Below are positions 29,488 to 38,792 of a stretch of DNA of 64,000 nucleotides, piece after piece. The stretch spans positions 1 through 64,000 of the forward strand of contig CADCVR010000019.1 of the NCBI GenBank assembly GCA_902806205.1, given 5' to 3'. Position 1 is the first letter of the stretch. Every line of letters starts with the position of its first letter. A model generated the notes under the pieces. The model did not search any database and was not told the origin of the DNA. It saw only the letters and a list, made by a program, of their open reading frames with translations. Origin of the DNA: an uncultured Solirubrobacteraceae bacterium. Lineage in GTDB: Bacteria; Actinomycetota; Thermoleophilia; Solirubrobacterales; Solirubrobacteraceae. The position numbers and the translations under genes are program-made.

Positions 29488-30669
29488 CTACCGGCGCCCG
29501 GCTCCGGTCAGCGCCCGCTCGACCGCCTCCTCACCGTCCTCCGGCGCGACGCCACGCGTCCGCCAGAGCTTGAACGCCGCGATGTGACGGGACTTCAGGA
29601 TCTCCAGCGTGGTGACCATCCACAGCGACGCGGCGATCATCACCAGGCCGAACCCGGCGGCGACCAGCGCGTGCGTCAGATCCCAGTCGCCGCCGGGCCG
29701 CGGGGGGACGAAGCGCAGCAGCAGCGCGTAGCCGGCCAGCAGCGAGGCCCACAGGTGCAGCAGGCCCGCCGTGCGGCGCTGCGAGTAGCCGATGCGCAGG
29801 AAGCGGTGGTAGAAGTGGTTGTGGTCGGCGCCCCACGGGGGCCTGCGGTACTTCAGGCGCTTGAGCACGACGAAGGACGTGTCGAGGATCGGCACCGCGA
29901 TCACCAGCAGCGGCGAGAGCAGCGCGATCGTCGCCGCGCTCTTGAGCACGCCCTCGACGGCCAGCGACGCGACGAGGAAGCCGAGCGCCAGCGAACCCGA
30001 ATCGCCCATGAAGATCTTCGCCGGGTGGTAGTTGTGCGGCAGGAAGCCGGCGGTCGCACCCGCCACCACGGCGGCCGTCGCGGCGACCTCCATGCGCCCG
30101 AAGGACGCGGCCAGCACCGTGAACGACAGGCAGGCGATGCCGACGATCCCGGTCGCCAGCGAGTCCATGCCGTCGATCAGGTTCACCAGGTTCGCCACGA
30201 AGGCGATCCACAGGATCGTCAGGACGATGCCGAGGCTCCCGATGTCGAAGTCGCCGATCCCCGGCAGCGTGACGCGCTGGAAGTTGAGGTCGTAGCCGAG
30301 GACCGGGATCAGCGCGGCGAGCAGGACCGCGCCGAACTTGACGCTCGGCTTGAGGCCGCGCAGGTCGTCGACCAGACCGATGGCGGCGACGACGGGCAGG
30401 GCGATGAGCACCCCCACCAGCGCGCCGGTCGGGCGCACGAGGGCCAGCAGCACCACGACGATGGCGCTGACGATCGCCAGCCCGCCGATGCGCGGGATCG
30501 GCGCGGTGTGGATGCGCGGGCGGTCGCCGCCGTGATCCAGCGCGTCGACGCGGTGAGCGAGGCGGGCGGCCAGCGGCGTCAACCCGAAGGCGAGCAGCGC
30601 GGCGAGGAGAAAGCCCCAGACGACGGTGCCGTTCCCGGCCACCGCCTCGAGCGTGTCGGTGAAGGACAT
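29488..30669 (-). CDS. WecA/MraY-family polyprenyl-phosphate sugar-1-phosphate transferase
   Basis: 393 residues with about 10-11 membrane helices. Family motifs: VDDLRGLKPSVKFG (Mg-binding Asp pair), NLVNLIDGMDSLATG (cytoplasmic loop with catalytic Asp), HNYHPAKIFMGDSGSLALGF, and the C-terminal loop HNHFYHRFLRIGYSQRR with the WecA-type histidines. It transfers a UDP-activated amino sugar-1-P to undecaprenyl phosphate, starting a cell-wall glycopolymer. Its promoter overlaps that of the divergent epimerase gene. The HNHFYHR loop favours WecA/TagO over MraY. Confidence 0.87.
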   Translation of the reverse strand: MSFTDTLEAVAGNGTVVWGFLLAALLAFGLTPLAARLAHRVDALDHGGDRPRIHTAPIPRIGGLAIVSAIVVVLLALVRPTGALVGVLIALPVVAAIGLVDDLRGLKPSVKFGAVLLAALIPVLGYDLNFQRVTLPGIGDFDIGSLGIVLTILWIAFVANLVNLIDGMDSLATGIVGIACLSFTVLAASFGRMEVAATAAVVAGATAGFLPHNYHPAKIFMGDSGSLALGFLVASLAVEGVLKSAATIALLSPLLVIAVPILDTSFVVLKRLKYRRPPWGADHNHFYHRFLRIGYSQRRTAGLLHLWASLLAGYALLLRFVPPRPGGDWDLTHALVAAGFGLVMIAASLWMVTTLEILKSRHIAAFKLWRTRGVAPEDGEEAVERALTGAGRR

Positions 30670-30678
30670 TCCGGCGAG

Positions 30679-30688
30679 ACATTACGCT
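30679..30688. promoter_or_regulatory. Overlapping divergent -10 boxes for wecA-type gene and epimerase gene
   Basis: The 10-mer acattacgct holds TAATGT on the minus strand (30679-30684, 9 nt before the ATG at 30669) and TACGCT on the plus strand (30683-30688, 7 nt before the GTG at 30696). Two polymerases could not open both boxes at once, so the genes may be expressed in alternation. The same design recurs at 60616-60625. Confidence 0.45.
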
Positions 30689-30695
30689 ACCGCCG

Positions 30696-31556
30696 GTGGC
30701 ATTCCTGCTCATCCTCGGCGCGGGCTACCTCGGCGCGGCCGCCGCGGAGATCGCGCTGGCCCGCGGTGACTCGGTGCTGCTCGCGGACAACTGGCTGACC
30801 ACCGACCGCGCGCAGCTCGACGGGCTGGCCCGCGCGGGGGGCGACGTGCGCACCGCCGACATCCGCTCGCGGGACCAAATCGATGCACTGCTGGCCGACG
30901 GCCCGGACCGTGTGCTGCTGCTCGCCGCGCAGGCCAGCCGGCCGTTGTCCGAGCGTGAACCCGACCTCACCGAGGAGATCAACATCCTCGGCGTACGCCG
31001 CGTCGCCCAGGCGGTCGGGGCGCTCGGGGACGCGGCGCCGTCACTGGTCTTCGCCAGCACGCTGCACGTCTACGGCGGCCGGCCGGCGGGCGAGATCGGG
31101 CCCGACCATCCCTACGGCGATCAGGGCGACCTCACACACCTCTCGAAGATCTACGGCGAGCTGTGCCTGCGGATGCACGCGCGACGCCACGGGTTCGGGC
31201 TGAGCATCCTGCGGATGGGCATCGTCTTCGGACCCGGGCCCGTGATGCACTCGGCTCCCGAGTCGGTCACGGTGGTCGACACGTTCCGCCGCCGGGTCGC
31301 CGCCGGGGACGCGCTGCGCATCGACGACCCGCGCGCGACCATCGGCGTCGTGCACGTCGCCGACGCGGCGCGCATCCTGGTCGACGAGACGCCGGGCCGC
31401 GGCGAGCTGCGGGTGGCGAACGTCACGGCGGAGACGGTGACCGTCGGTGAGGTGGCCGCGCTGGCCCGCGGTGAGCAGCCGCCCCGGGACGCGCCGTGCT
31501 CGTACGTGAGCCCGTTCGCCTACGAGCACGCGCTCGGGAACCACCTGCGGCCGTGA
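30696..31556 (+). CDS. SDR-family NAD-dependent epimerase/dehydratase, copy 1
   Basis: 286 residues of the extended SDR family. The N-terminal LILGAGYLGAAAAEIAL gives the NAD site (GAGYLGA), followed by LLLAAQASRPLSE, VFASTLHVYGG (catalytic Ser/Thr), and HLSKIYGELCLRMHA where YGELC replaces the usual YxxxK lysine with Cys on a strict reading. A GVVHVADAAR segment matches nucleotide-sugar epimerases. The leaderless GTG start is supported by the -10 box 7 nt upstream. It overlaps the next epimerase gene by 4 nt (GTGA). The exact sugar is unknown. Confidence 0.78.
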   Translation: MAFLLILGAGYLGAAAAEIALARGDSVLLADNWLTTDRAQLDGLARAGGDVRTADIRSRDQIDALLADGPDRVLLLAAQASRPLSEREPDLTEEINILGVRRVAQAVGALGDAAPSLVFASTLHVYGGRPAGEIGPDHPYGDQGDLTHLSKIYGELCLRMHARRHGFGLSILRMGIVFGPGPVMHSAPESVTVVDTFRRRVAAGDALRIDDPRATIGVVHVADAARILVDETPGRGELRVANVTAETVTVGEVAALARGEQPPRDAPCSYVSPFAYEHALGNHLRP

Positions 31557-32437
31557 GATTGCTGATCACCGGGGCCACCGGCTTCCTCGGCTGGCGCGCG
31601 GCCACGCTGCTGGCCGGCCGCGGGCACGACGTAACGTGCGTCGCCCGGCCCGGCCGGGTGGCCCGTGCCGCCGCCGCCGGACTGGCGGTGACCGAACGCG
31701 ACGCGGGTGACCCGGCGATCCAGGCCGACGTGGCCGGCCGCGACGCCGTCCTGCACTTCGCAGGCGTGCCCGACCCCGCCCGGGCGCGCGCGGACCCGGC
31801 GACGGCGGTGCGGGAGAACGCGGGAACCACGTTGAACCTGCTCGACGCGTGCCTGCGTCACGGCGCCGGGCTGGTCTACCCTTCGACACTGCGCGCCGCC
31901 GTGGAGCCGCTGCCGGACGCCTACGCCGCCTCCAAGCGCCTCGGGGAGGAGCTCTGCCGGCTCCACGGCGCCCGGGCGAGCGTCGTTCGGCTGGCGTCGG
32001 TCTTCGGGCCCGGCCAGGTACGCGCCGAGGGCGCCACCGGCGCCATCGCGGCCTTCGCGGCGCGTGCGCTGGCCGGGGAGGCGATCGTGATCCCGGGCGA
32101 CGCACGCAGGACGCGGGACTTCGTCTACGTCGACGACGTCGTCCTCGGACTGGAGGCGCTGGCCGCCGAGGCGCGGTGGGGCGAGACGCTCGCCGGCGCC
32201 AGCGGGAAGGCCACCCCGCTGCTGCGCGCCGCCGAGCTCGTGGTCGCGTCCGCGGGCACGGGCGTGGCGATCGACACCCCCGGCGGCAGGCTCGATCCGG
32301 CGGAGGACGCGAGCTACGCCGCCGACCCGTCGGCGCCGCGGTTAGGCTTCGAGCCGCGTCCGCTCCCGGCGGCGATCTCCGCGTATGTCGACTGGCTCGC
32401 CCAGCATCCCGCTTCTCAAGGCGGCGCCCAAGCCTGA
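31553..32437 (+). CDS. SDR-family NAD-dependent epimerase/dehydratase, copy 2
   Basis: 294 residues, starting GTG in a GTGA overlap with copy 1. NAD-binding LLITGATGFLGWRAATLLAG, LHFAGVPDPARARAD, YPSTLRAAVEPL, and the catalytic YAASKRLGEELC (YxxxK) are all present, then RDFVYVDDVVLGLEAL as in nucleotide-sugar epimerases. It is translationally coupled on both sides and overlaps the next gene by 53 nt. It probably acts on the sugar supplied to this glycan locus. Confidence 0.84.
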   Translation: MRLLITGATGFLGWRAATLLAGRGHDVTCVARPGRVARAAAAGLAVTERDAGDPAIQADVAGRDAVLHFAGVPDPARARADPATAVRENAGTTLNLLDACLRHGAGLVYPSTLRAAVEPLPDAYAASKRLGEELCRLHGARASVVRLASVFGPGQVRAEGATGAIAAFAARALAGEAIVIPGDARRTRDFVYVDDVVLGLEALAAEARWGETLAGASGKATPLLRAAELVVASAGTGVAIDTPGGRLDPAEDASYAADPSAPRLGFEPRPLPAAISAYVDWLAQHPASQGGAQA

Positions 32438-34367
32438 ACAGATCGCCGAACGCCTCGGCGACGGTCCGTGGCGCGGCCTCGAGCTGTGCCTCATGCCCGG
32501 CGACGTGGCCGACGACGCGGCCGTGGCGCGCGCCGTGGCCGCCACGCGGGAGGGGGCGCGGGCCACCGGCCGCGACGTGACCCTGCTCGCCGAGGCGCCG
32601 GTGGCCTGGCCGAGCGGCGCCCACGTTCGGGTCGACCGCCTCGACGACGAGGCGCGCGTCGGCCTCCGGCGCAGCGCCGACTTCGCCGCGGGCATCGCCT
32701 CGCCCGTCCTGACGATCCACCTGTTCGCACCGCAGCAACCGGCCGAGTACCGCGACGGGCGCCCGCTCGACGAGGACGAGGTTCAGCGCTTCCTCGACTT
32801 CTTCGCCGACGCGTGCGCCGCGCGCGGCGTCACGCCGCTGATCGAGAACGTCCCGCCCGTCCTGCGGATGCGCAGCGGGGGCGTGTTCCTCTCCCCGCTC
32901 GGCGGCCACTGGGCCGACCTGCTCGCCTGGCGCGCCCGCGTGCCGGCGCTCGGATACACCTTCGACACCTCCCACGCCGCGCTGTTTCGCGCGTTCGTCG
33001 CCGCCTACCCCGGGCTGTTCGGGCTCTTCGGCGACGAGGGGCTCGAGCTCGAGCGCTACGTCGAGGAGCTCGGGCCGGCCACGGAGGTGGCCCACGTGTC
33101 CGACGCCGCGGGGGTGCTGGGCGAGGGCCTGCCCTATGGGGCCGGCGAGCTCGACCTCGACCCCGTGACCCGCCGGCTCGGCGACCTCGTGCCGTACATC
33201 GTCGCGGAGATCAACGAGCCCGACCCGGCGCGCTCACCGGCGATGAAGGCGGGCTACCGCGAGGTCGAGCGTGCGCTCGGCCTGGCGCCCGTCGCCTGGC
33301 GGCGCCCCGTCCGCCGCCTGCCCGGGGAGGAGTTCGACTGGCCGGCGGTCGTCGGGCGCCGCGACCCCGTGCCCGCGGTGCTGGAGCTCGAGCGGCGCTT
33401 CGGCGGGAGCCGTGTCGTCCTCACCGGTGGCGCCGGCTCGATCGGGCGCGGCCTGGCGACCTTCCTCGACGGGTTGCGGCCGCAGCGCATCACCCTGCTG
33501 GACTCCCACGAGGCCTCGCTGGCGGCCGACCGCCGCGCGCGCCTGGGCGGCGCCGCCGTCCGCTTCGACCACGCGCTCTGCGACGTACGCGACCGCGAGC
33601 GCGTGCGCGAGGAGATGACGCTCGCCCGGCCGGATGTCCTCATCCACCTGGCGGCCTACAAGCACGTGGACTGGGCCGAGCGGTACCCGGAGGAGTTCGT
33701 CGCCACCAACCTCGAGGGAAGCTGGAACGTGATCGAGGCCGCCGTGGCCGCGGGCGCGCGGTCGGTCGTGGTGGCCTCGACCGACAAGGCGGCGCTGGCG
33801 ACGTCCTCCTACGGGCGCACGAAGCGCCTGATGGAGCAGCTGGCGGCGGCCGCCGCCGCGCGCCACGGCATCGAGGCGATCGCCGTGCGGCTGGTCAACG
33901 TCCTGGGCACCGCGGGCAGCGCGTCGGACCTCTTCCGCCGCCAGGCGCTCGCGAGCGTGCCCTTCACGATCACCAACCCCGAGATGCGTCGCTACTGGAT
34001 CACCCAGGCGCACGCCGCGTCGATGCTCGCGCACGGCGCGCTGCTGGCGGGTACGGGCGAGCGCCTGGCCACCGCGGCCGACCCCGCGGAGCTGAGCGTC
34101 GGCGACCTCGCCTCGCGCATCTGGCGTCAAGCGGGCCACCGCGGCGAGCCGGAGGCCGAGCTCGTCGGCGTGCGTGCCGGCGAGGTCATGGCCGAGGTGC
34201 TGTGCGGCCCCGGGGAGACGCTGGGCCCCGGAGCCCACCAGGGTGTCCGGGCGATCACGGGGCCGGCACCGGACCCCGAGGTGCTGCTCGCGGTGGTCGA
34301 CGCGCCGGCGCACGTGCGCCGAGCGGCGTGGCGCGGGCTTCTGCGCGAGCCCGGCGGCGCGCCGTAG
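32385..34367 (+). CDS. Fusion of xylose-isomerase-like TIM barrel and CapD-type nucleotide-sugar dehydratase
   Basis: 660 residues with two enzymes in one chain. Residues 1-310 look like an AP-endonuclease-2/xylose-isomerase-like TIM barrel (VTPLIENVPPVLRM, YTFDTSHAALFRAF, VAHVSDAAG, YIVAEINEP). Residues 345-600 are a CapD/PglF-like extended SDR: VLTGGAGSIGRGLA, HLAAYKHVDWAERYPEEF, VASTDKAALATSSYGRTKRL (catalytic YGRTK). CapD-type enzymes dehydrate or epimerise UDP-HexNAc. The ATG at 32385 overlaps the previous gene by 53 nt; no other start precedes the clear homology. Confidence 0.8.
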   Translation: MSTGSPSIPLLKAAPKPEQIAERLGDGPWRGLELCLMPGDVADDAAVARAVAATREGARATGRDVTLLAEAPVAWPSGAHVRVDRLDDEARVGLRRSADFAAGIASPVLTIHLFAPQQPAEYRDGRPLDEDEVQRFLDFFADACAARGVTPLIENVPPVLRMRSGGVFLSPLGGHWADLLAWRARVPALGYTFDTSHAALFRAFVAAYPGLFGLFGDEGLELERYVEELGPATEVAHVSDAAGVLGEGLPYGAGELDLDPVTRRLGDLVPYIVAEINEPDPARSPAMKAGYREVERALGLAPVAWRRPVRRLPGEEFDWPAVVGRRDPVPAVLELERRFGGSRVVLTGGAGSIGRGLATFLDGLRPQRITLLDSHEASLAADRRARLGGAAVRFDHALCDVRDRERVREEMTLARPDVLIHLAAYKHVDWAERYPEEFVATNLEGSWNVIEAAVAAGARSVVVASTDKAALATSSYGRTKRLMEQLAAAAAARHGIEAIAVRLVNVLGTAGSASDLFRRQALASVPFTITNPEMRRYWITQAHAASMLAHGALLAGTGERLATAADPAELSVGDLASRIWRQAGHRGEPEAELVGVRAGEVMAEVLCGPGETLGPGAHQGVRAITGPAPDPEVLLAVVDAPAHVRRAAWRGLLREPGGAP

Positions 34368-34402
34368 GGGTCGCTCAGAACGCGGCGGCCGGCGCGGCGG
34401 CG

Positions 34403-35674
34403 TCAGAGATGCTCGTAGAGGGGGAAGCGGTCGGCCAGCGCGGCGACGCGCTCGGCCAGCTCCGCCTTCTGCGCGGGGAACGCGGACCCCAGCGTGGTGG
34501 CCATGACCCGGCCGACCTCGGTGAAGTCCTCCACCTGCAGCCCGCGCGTGGCCAACGCACTCGTGCCCACGCGCAGCCCGCTGGTGACCATGGGCGGGCG
34601 CGGGTCGAACGGCACCGCGTTGCGGTTGACGGTGATGCCGATCTCGTGCAGGCGGTCCTCGGCCTGCTGTCCGTCGAGCTCGGACTCGCGCAGGTCGACG
34701 AGCGCGAGGTGCACGTCGGTGCCTTTCGTGAGCACGGAGATCCCCTGGCCGGCCGTCATCAGCTCGGCCGCGACGGCCCGCGCCCCGTCGATCGTGCGCT
34801 GCTGGCGCTCTGCGAACAGCGGGCTCATCGCGATCCTGAACGCGACGGCCTTGGCGGCGATGACGTGCTCGAGCGGCCCGCCCTGCTGGCCGGGGAACAC
34901 GGCGGAGTTGATCTTCTTCGCGTGCTCCTCCTGGCAGAGGATGAACCCGGAGCGCGGGCCGCCGAGCGTCTTGTGGACCGTGCTGGCCACGACGTGGGCG
35001 TGGGGCACCGGCGAGGGGTGCAGCCCGGCGGCGACGAGGCCGGCGAAGTGCGCCATGTCCACGAACAGAAGCGCGCCGACCTCGTCGGCGATCTCCCGGA
35101 AGCGGGGGAAGTCCAGCTGGCGGGGGTAGGCCGACCAGCCCGCGATGATCATCTTCGGCCGCCGCTCGCGCGCGACCTCCGCGACGCGGTCCATGTCGAT
35201 GAGCGACGTCTCGCGCTCGACCTCATACGGGGCGATGTCGTACAGGCGGCCGGAGACGTTGAGCTTCATGCCGTGCGTGAGATGACCGCCGTGGGCCAGC
35301 GACAGGCCCATCAGCGTGTCGCCCGGGGTGAGCAGCGCGTGGAACACCGCGGCGTTGGCCTGCGCGCCGGAGTGCGGCTGGACGTTGGCGTGCTCGGCGC
35401 CGAAGAGCTCCTTGGCGCGGTCGATCGCCAGCTGCTCGGCGACGTCGACGTGCTCGCAGCCGCCGTAGTAGCGCTTGCCCGGGTACCCCTCGGCGTACTT
35501 GTTGGTCAGCACGGAGCCCTGCGCTTCCAGCACGGCCTGCGGTACGAAGTTCTCGCTGGCGATCATCTCCAGCGTGCGCTGCTGGCGCCCGAGCTCCTTG
35601 GCGAGGACCTCCGCGATCTCGGGGTCGACCTCGGTGAGCGGGCGGTCGAAGTAGTCCGGGCTCAGGTCACTCAT
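34403..35674 (-). CDS. glyA: Serine hydroxymethyltransferase
   Basis: 423 residues, full length. [33 protein letters not shown] near the N-terminus, [15 protein letters not shown], and the PLP-lysine segment [20 protein letters not shown] near residue 230 identify it. It interconverts serine and glycine with tetrahydrofolate. TAGCCT (35685-35690) lies 10 nt before the ATG. Confidence 0.96.
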   Translation of the reverse strand: MSDLSPDYFDRPLTEVDPEIAEVLAKELGRQQRTLEMIASENFVPQAVLEAQGSVLTNKYAEGYPGKRYYGGCEHVDVAEQLAIDRAKELFGAEHANVQPHSGAQANAAVFHALLTPGDTLMGLSLAHGGHLTHGMKLNVSGRLYDIAPYEVERETSLIDMDRVAEVARERRPKMIIAGWSAYPRQLDFPRFREIADEVGALLFVDMAHFAGLVAAGLHPSPVPHAHVVASTVHKTLGGPRSGFILCQEEHAKKINSAVFPGQQGGPLEHVIAAKAVAFRIAMSPLFAERQQRTIDGARAVAAELMTAGQGISVLTKGTDVHLALVDLRESELDGQQAEDRLHEIGITVNRNAVPFDPRPPMVTSGLRVGTSALATRGLQVEDFTEVGRVMATTLGSAFPAQKAELAERVAALADRFPLYEHL

Positions 35675-35684
35675 GAGACCCGAC

Positions 35685-35690
35685 AGGCTA
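35685..35690 (-). promoter_or_regulatory. Candidate -10 box for glyA
   Basis: TAGCCT on the minus strand, 10 nt before the ATG at 35674 and just past the end of the rpiB gene. It matches the box and spacing upstream of ugd. I see no glycine riboswitch fold in the 21-nt gap. Confidence 0.4.
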
Positions 35691-35695
35691 GGCGC

Positions 35696-36136
35696 TCAGT
35701 CGGATTCCAGCTCGCTGATCTGCTCGACGCGGCGCGCGTGGCGGCCGCCCTCGAAGTCGGTGGCGAGGAAGGCGGCCACGATGTCGTCGGCCTGGGCGGT
35801 GTCGAGCCGTGAGCCCGACAGCGTCACGACGTTGACGTCGTTGTGGCGGCGGGACTGGGCGGCCTCCTCGGCGTCGTGGGCGTTGACCGCGCGGACCCCG
35901 TGGACCTTGTTGGCGACGATGGAGACACCGACGCCGGAGCCGCAGGCGAGCACGCCGACCTCCGCGTCCCCCGCGGCGACCAGGGCCGCGGCGGTGTGGG
36001 CGAAGCCCGCATAGTCGACGGACTCGTCGCTCTCCGTCCCCACGTCGGTGACGTCGTGGCCGCCGTCCTGGAGCGTCTGCTTGACGTGCTCCTTGAGGGC
36101 GAAGCCGGCGTGGTCGGAACCCAGAGCGATGCGCAT
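35696..36136 (-). CDS. rpiB: Ribose-5-phosphate isomerase B
   Basis: 146 residues. The RpiB/LacAB start MRIALGSDHAGFALKEHVK, DVGTESDESVDY, GVLACGSGVGVSIVANKVHGVRA and RRHNDVNVVTLSGSRL are all present. It interconverts ribose-5-P and ribulose-5-P; the active-site cysteine lies in LACGSG. TACCGT (36146-36151) lies 9 nt upstream of the ATG. Confidence 0.95.
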   Translation of the reverse strand: MRIALGSDHAGFALKEHVKQTLQDGGHDVTDVGTESDESVDYAGFAHTAAALVAAGDAEVGVLACGSGVGVSIVANKVHGVRAVNAHDAEEAAQSRRHNDVNVVTLSGSRLDTAQADDIVAAFLATDFEGGRHARRVEQISELESD

Positions 36137-36215
36137 GATGCCCTCACGGTACCCCTACGAGCGGTGAGTGGCCACCGGGCTTTCAGCCTGTGTGGAAACC
36201 TACGCGCTCGCCGGG

Positions 36216-36833
36216 TCAGAGGCGCGCGGCGACCGCGGCCGCCGGGAGCGCACCCTCGCGCACCACCGTCCACCGGCCCGCGTGTTCGTAGTCGGTGAGG
36301 TCGACCACCGTCGAGGCGACGCCGGGGAGCTCGCCGCCGTCGAGGACGAGGTCGGCGCCCGAGCGGACGTGTGAGTCGACGTCGGCCAGGCGCCGCGCCT
36401 CCGGCTCGCCCGAGAGGTTCGCACTTGACTGCAGCACGGGCCGGCGGACCCCGCCGAGCGCCGCCGTGGCCCGGGTGAGCGACGGGACGCGCAGCCCGAG
36501 CACCGACGTGTCGAGGCCGCAGGCCAAGGGGAAGCGCGCCGCGGGATTGGTCACCAGCAGCGTCACCGGGCCCGGCAGCAGCGCGAGCAGCGCGTCGCGC
36601 GTGGCCGGACCGAGCTCGGGCAGGGCGGCCAGCGCGAGCGAGGGCGCAAAGAAGAGCACCGCGGCAGGCTGCTCGCGGCGGCGGCGCTTGAGGGCGTAGA
36701 GGCGCCGCTGTCCTTCCTTCGACGCGGGCTCACAGGCCAGGCCGTAGACCGTGTCGGCGGGAAAGATCGCGACCCCGTCCACGGCCATGCAGCGCTCGAA
36801 GGCCTCCGCGTCGGCGGCGGTCAGGGTCGCCAC
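36216..36833 (-). CDS. Sua5/YciO/YrdC-family threonylcarbamoyl-AMP synthase
   Basis: 205 residues. FPADTVYGLACEP, LYALKRRRREQPAAVLFF, LPGPVTLLV, LGLRVPS and VLQSSANLSGEPEA are the expected YrdC-domain segments, with the KRR positions binding ATP and bicarbonate. The enzyme makes threonylcarbamoyl-AMP for tRNA t6A37. It lacks the extra C-terminal Sua5 domain, so it is the TsaC-length form. The GTG at 36833 overlaps prmC by 13 nt. Confidence 0.92.
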   Translation of the reverse strand: MATLTAADAEAFERCMAVDGVAIFPADTVYGLACEPASKEGQRRLYALKRRRREQPAAVLFFAPSLALAALPELGPATRDALLALLPGPVTLLVTNPAARFPLACGLDTSVLGLRVPSLTRATAALGGVRRPVLQSSANLSGEPEARRLADVDSHVRSGADLVLDGGELPGVASTVVDLTDYEHAGRWTVVREGALPAAAVAARL

Positions 36834-37660
36834 GCGCTCACCACCCGCTCGGTCCCCGCGAGGTCGCGGCCGACGTCGGTCTCCCACGGGGATCCCTCGC
36901 CCGCCCAGAGGGCGCGTACGGCCGCCGCCTGCCCGGCGCCGACCTCCAGGCCGGCCAAGCGCGCGCCGCTCGCCCGGATCGCCGCGACCAGGCGGCGGTG
37001 CACGTCGAGGCCGTCGCTGCCGGCGAAGAGCGCCCGGGGTGGCTCGTGCTGCGCGATCTCGGGCGCCAGGGCGGCGCCCGTCTCGACGTAGGGCGGGTTG
37101 GAGAGCACGGCGCCGGCGTCGAGGCCGGCGAGGAGGTCGCCCTCCGCGAACGTCACCTCGAGGCCGAGCCGCCGCGCGTTGGCCTCGGCGACCGCGAGCG
37201 CCGCGCCCGAGACGTCGGTCGCGAGCACCTCGAGATCGGGCCGCTCGTCCTTGAGCGCGAGGGCGATCGCGCCGCTCCCGGTCCCCACGTCGACGACGCG
37301 CGCGCCCGGCGGGAGCCCCCGGACCGCCCACTCCACGAGCGCCTCGGTGTCCGGGCGCGGGATGAGCACGCGCGGGTCGACCTCGAGCTCCAGGCGCCGG
37401 AAGCCCTTGGTCCCCGTGAGGTAGGCGACGGGCACCCGTTCCACCGAGCGCCGCCGTACCGCGATCTGGAACGCGCGGATCGCGGGGCCCTCGACGGGCG
37501 TGTCGCGCTCGAGCATCAGCCGCGTGCGGTCGATCCCGAGCGCGTGGGCGAGCAGGATCTCCGCGTCGAGGCGCGGCGTGTCGACTCCCGCGCCCTCCAG
37601 CGCGATCTGGGCGGAAGCCAGCGCCTCGCCGATCGGCACGCCGGAGAACGGACCGGGCAT
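36821..37660 (-). CDS. prmC: Peptide chain release factor N5-glutamine methyltransferase
   Basis: 279 residues: an N-terminal helical domain, then a class I methyltransferase fold with VVDVGTGSGAIALALK and the catalytic SNPPYVE. It methylates the glutamine of the GGQ motif of release factors, which is encoded by the preceding gene. The ATG overlaps the prfA stop by one base (TGATG), so prfA-prmC-sua5 form one coupled unit. Confidence 0.95.
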   Translation of the reverse strand: MPGPFSGVPIGEALASAQIALEGAGVDTPRLDAEILLAHALGIDRTRLMLERDTPVEGPAIRAFQIAVRRRSVERVPVAYLTGTKGFRRLELEVDPRVLIPRPDTEALVEWAVRGLPPGARVVDVGTGSGAIALALKDERPDLEVLATDVSGAALAVAEANARRLGLEVTFAEGDLLAGLDAGAVLSNPPYVETGAALAPEIAQHEPPRALFAGSDGLDVHRRLVAAIRASGARLAGLEVGAGQAAAVRALWAGEGSPWETDVGRDLAGTERVVSAWRP

Positions 37661-38712
37661 CAGCCCGCGCTGTCGGCCTGGTCCTCGAGCCGGCGGCGCT
37701 TCTCGTCGTTCTGCAGCGCGCTGGTGAACTCGGTCAGCTCACCCTCCAGGACGGCGTCGAGGTTGTGCGCGGTGAACTTGATGCGGTGGTCGGTGACGCG
37801 CCGCTCGGCGTAGTTGTAGGTCCGGATCTTCTCCGCGCGGTCGCCCGTGCCGACCTGCGCGCGGCGGTCTGAGCTCAGCGTGGCCTGCTGCTCGGCCAGG
37901 GCCGCCTCGTAGATGCGCGCGCGCAGGATGCGCATCGCCTTCTCGCGATTCTGCAGCTGGCTCTTCTCGTCCTGCATCGCGACGATGATGCCCGTGGGCC
38001 GGTGGGTGATGCGCACCGCGGAGTCCGTGGTGTTGACGGACTGGCCGCCCGGGCCGCCGGAGCGGTAGACGTCGATCTGCAGATCTGACTGCTGGACGTC
38101 GACGTCGACCTCGTCGGCCTCGGGCAGCACGGCGACCGTCGCGGTGGAGCTGTGGACGCGCCCCTGGGACTCCGTCGCGGGGACGCGCTGCACCTTGTGG
38201 GTGCCGCCCTCGAACTTGAAGATCGAGTAGGCGCCGTCCCCCTTGACCGCGAAGGTGTACTTGCCCTCCCCCGCGTCCATCGCCTCGGTGGAGAAGCCGC
38301 GCTTCTCGGCGTACTTGGACAGCATGCGCGCGACGTCGCCGGCCCACAGCGCGGCCTCGTCGCCGCCCGCGCCGCCCTGCACCTCCAGGATGACGCTCTT
38401 GTCGTCGTTGGGGTCGCGCTCGACCATCGCCAGGCGCAGCCCCTCCTCGATCTCCTCCAGGCGCGCGCGGGCGCCCGCGAGCATCTCGCGGACCTCGGGG
38501 TCCTCGCCCTCGGAGAGCATCTCCTGCGCGCCCTCGACGTCGCCGTGGCTGCGGCGCCACTGCTCGCAGAGCTTCGCGGCGGGCTCGAGCTGGGAGTACT
38601 CGCGGCCCACGTCGGCGTAGCGCCTGCGATCGGAGATCACCGCGGGGTCCGTCATCAGGCGACCGAGCTCGGCGAACCGCGCCTCGATCTGCTCGACCAG
38701 CTTCACGATCAT
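37660..38712 (-). CDS. prfA: Peptide chain release factor 1
   Basis: 350 residues. The GGQ motif is in YRSGGPGGQSVNTTDSAVRI, near residue 225, and the PAT-type decoding loop (KVQRVPATESQGRVH) lies before it. It releases peptides at UAA and UAG. TACCCT (38724-38729) lies 11 nt before the ATG at 38712. It is first in the prfA-prmC-sua5 unit and diverges from the DJ-1-like gene. Confidence 0.96.
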   Translation of the reverse strand: MIVKLVEQIEARFAELGRLMTDPAVISDRRRYADVGREYSQLEPAAKLCEQWRRSHGDVEGAQEMLSEGEDPEVREMLAGARARLEEIEEGLRLAMVERDPNDDKSVILEVQGGAGGDEAALWAGDVARMLSKYAEKRGFSTEAMDAGEGKYTFAVKGDGAYSIFKFEGGTHKVQRVPATESQGRVHSSTATVAVLPEADEVDVDVQQSDLQIDVYRSGGPGGQSVNTTDSAVRITHRPTGIIVAMQDEKSQLQNREKAMRILRARIYEAALAEQQATLSSDRRAQVGTGDRAEKIRTYNYAERRVTDHRIKFTAHNLDAVLEGELTEFTSALQNDEKRRRLEDQADSAG

Positions 38713-38792
38713 TACGACCGGCGAGGGTAGCGGCGGGATCCGGCGAGGGCAGCCCCCTTGCGGACGGATCGCGGCACCGGCAGGCTCTCGCC

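Noticed and set aside
29531-30712. Long open frame overlapping the wecA-type gene on the same strand
   Set aside because: Arg-rich and motif-free, while the other frame gives a textbook polytopic transferase with conserved motifs.
32468-35812. A 1114-codon open frame on the plus strand across the fusion gene and glyA
   Set aside because: It runs out of frame to the fusion gene and antisense to glyA; the composition is Arg/Ala/Pro-rich with no family features. It is an artefact of high GC content.
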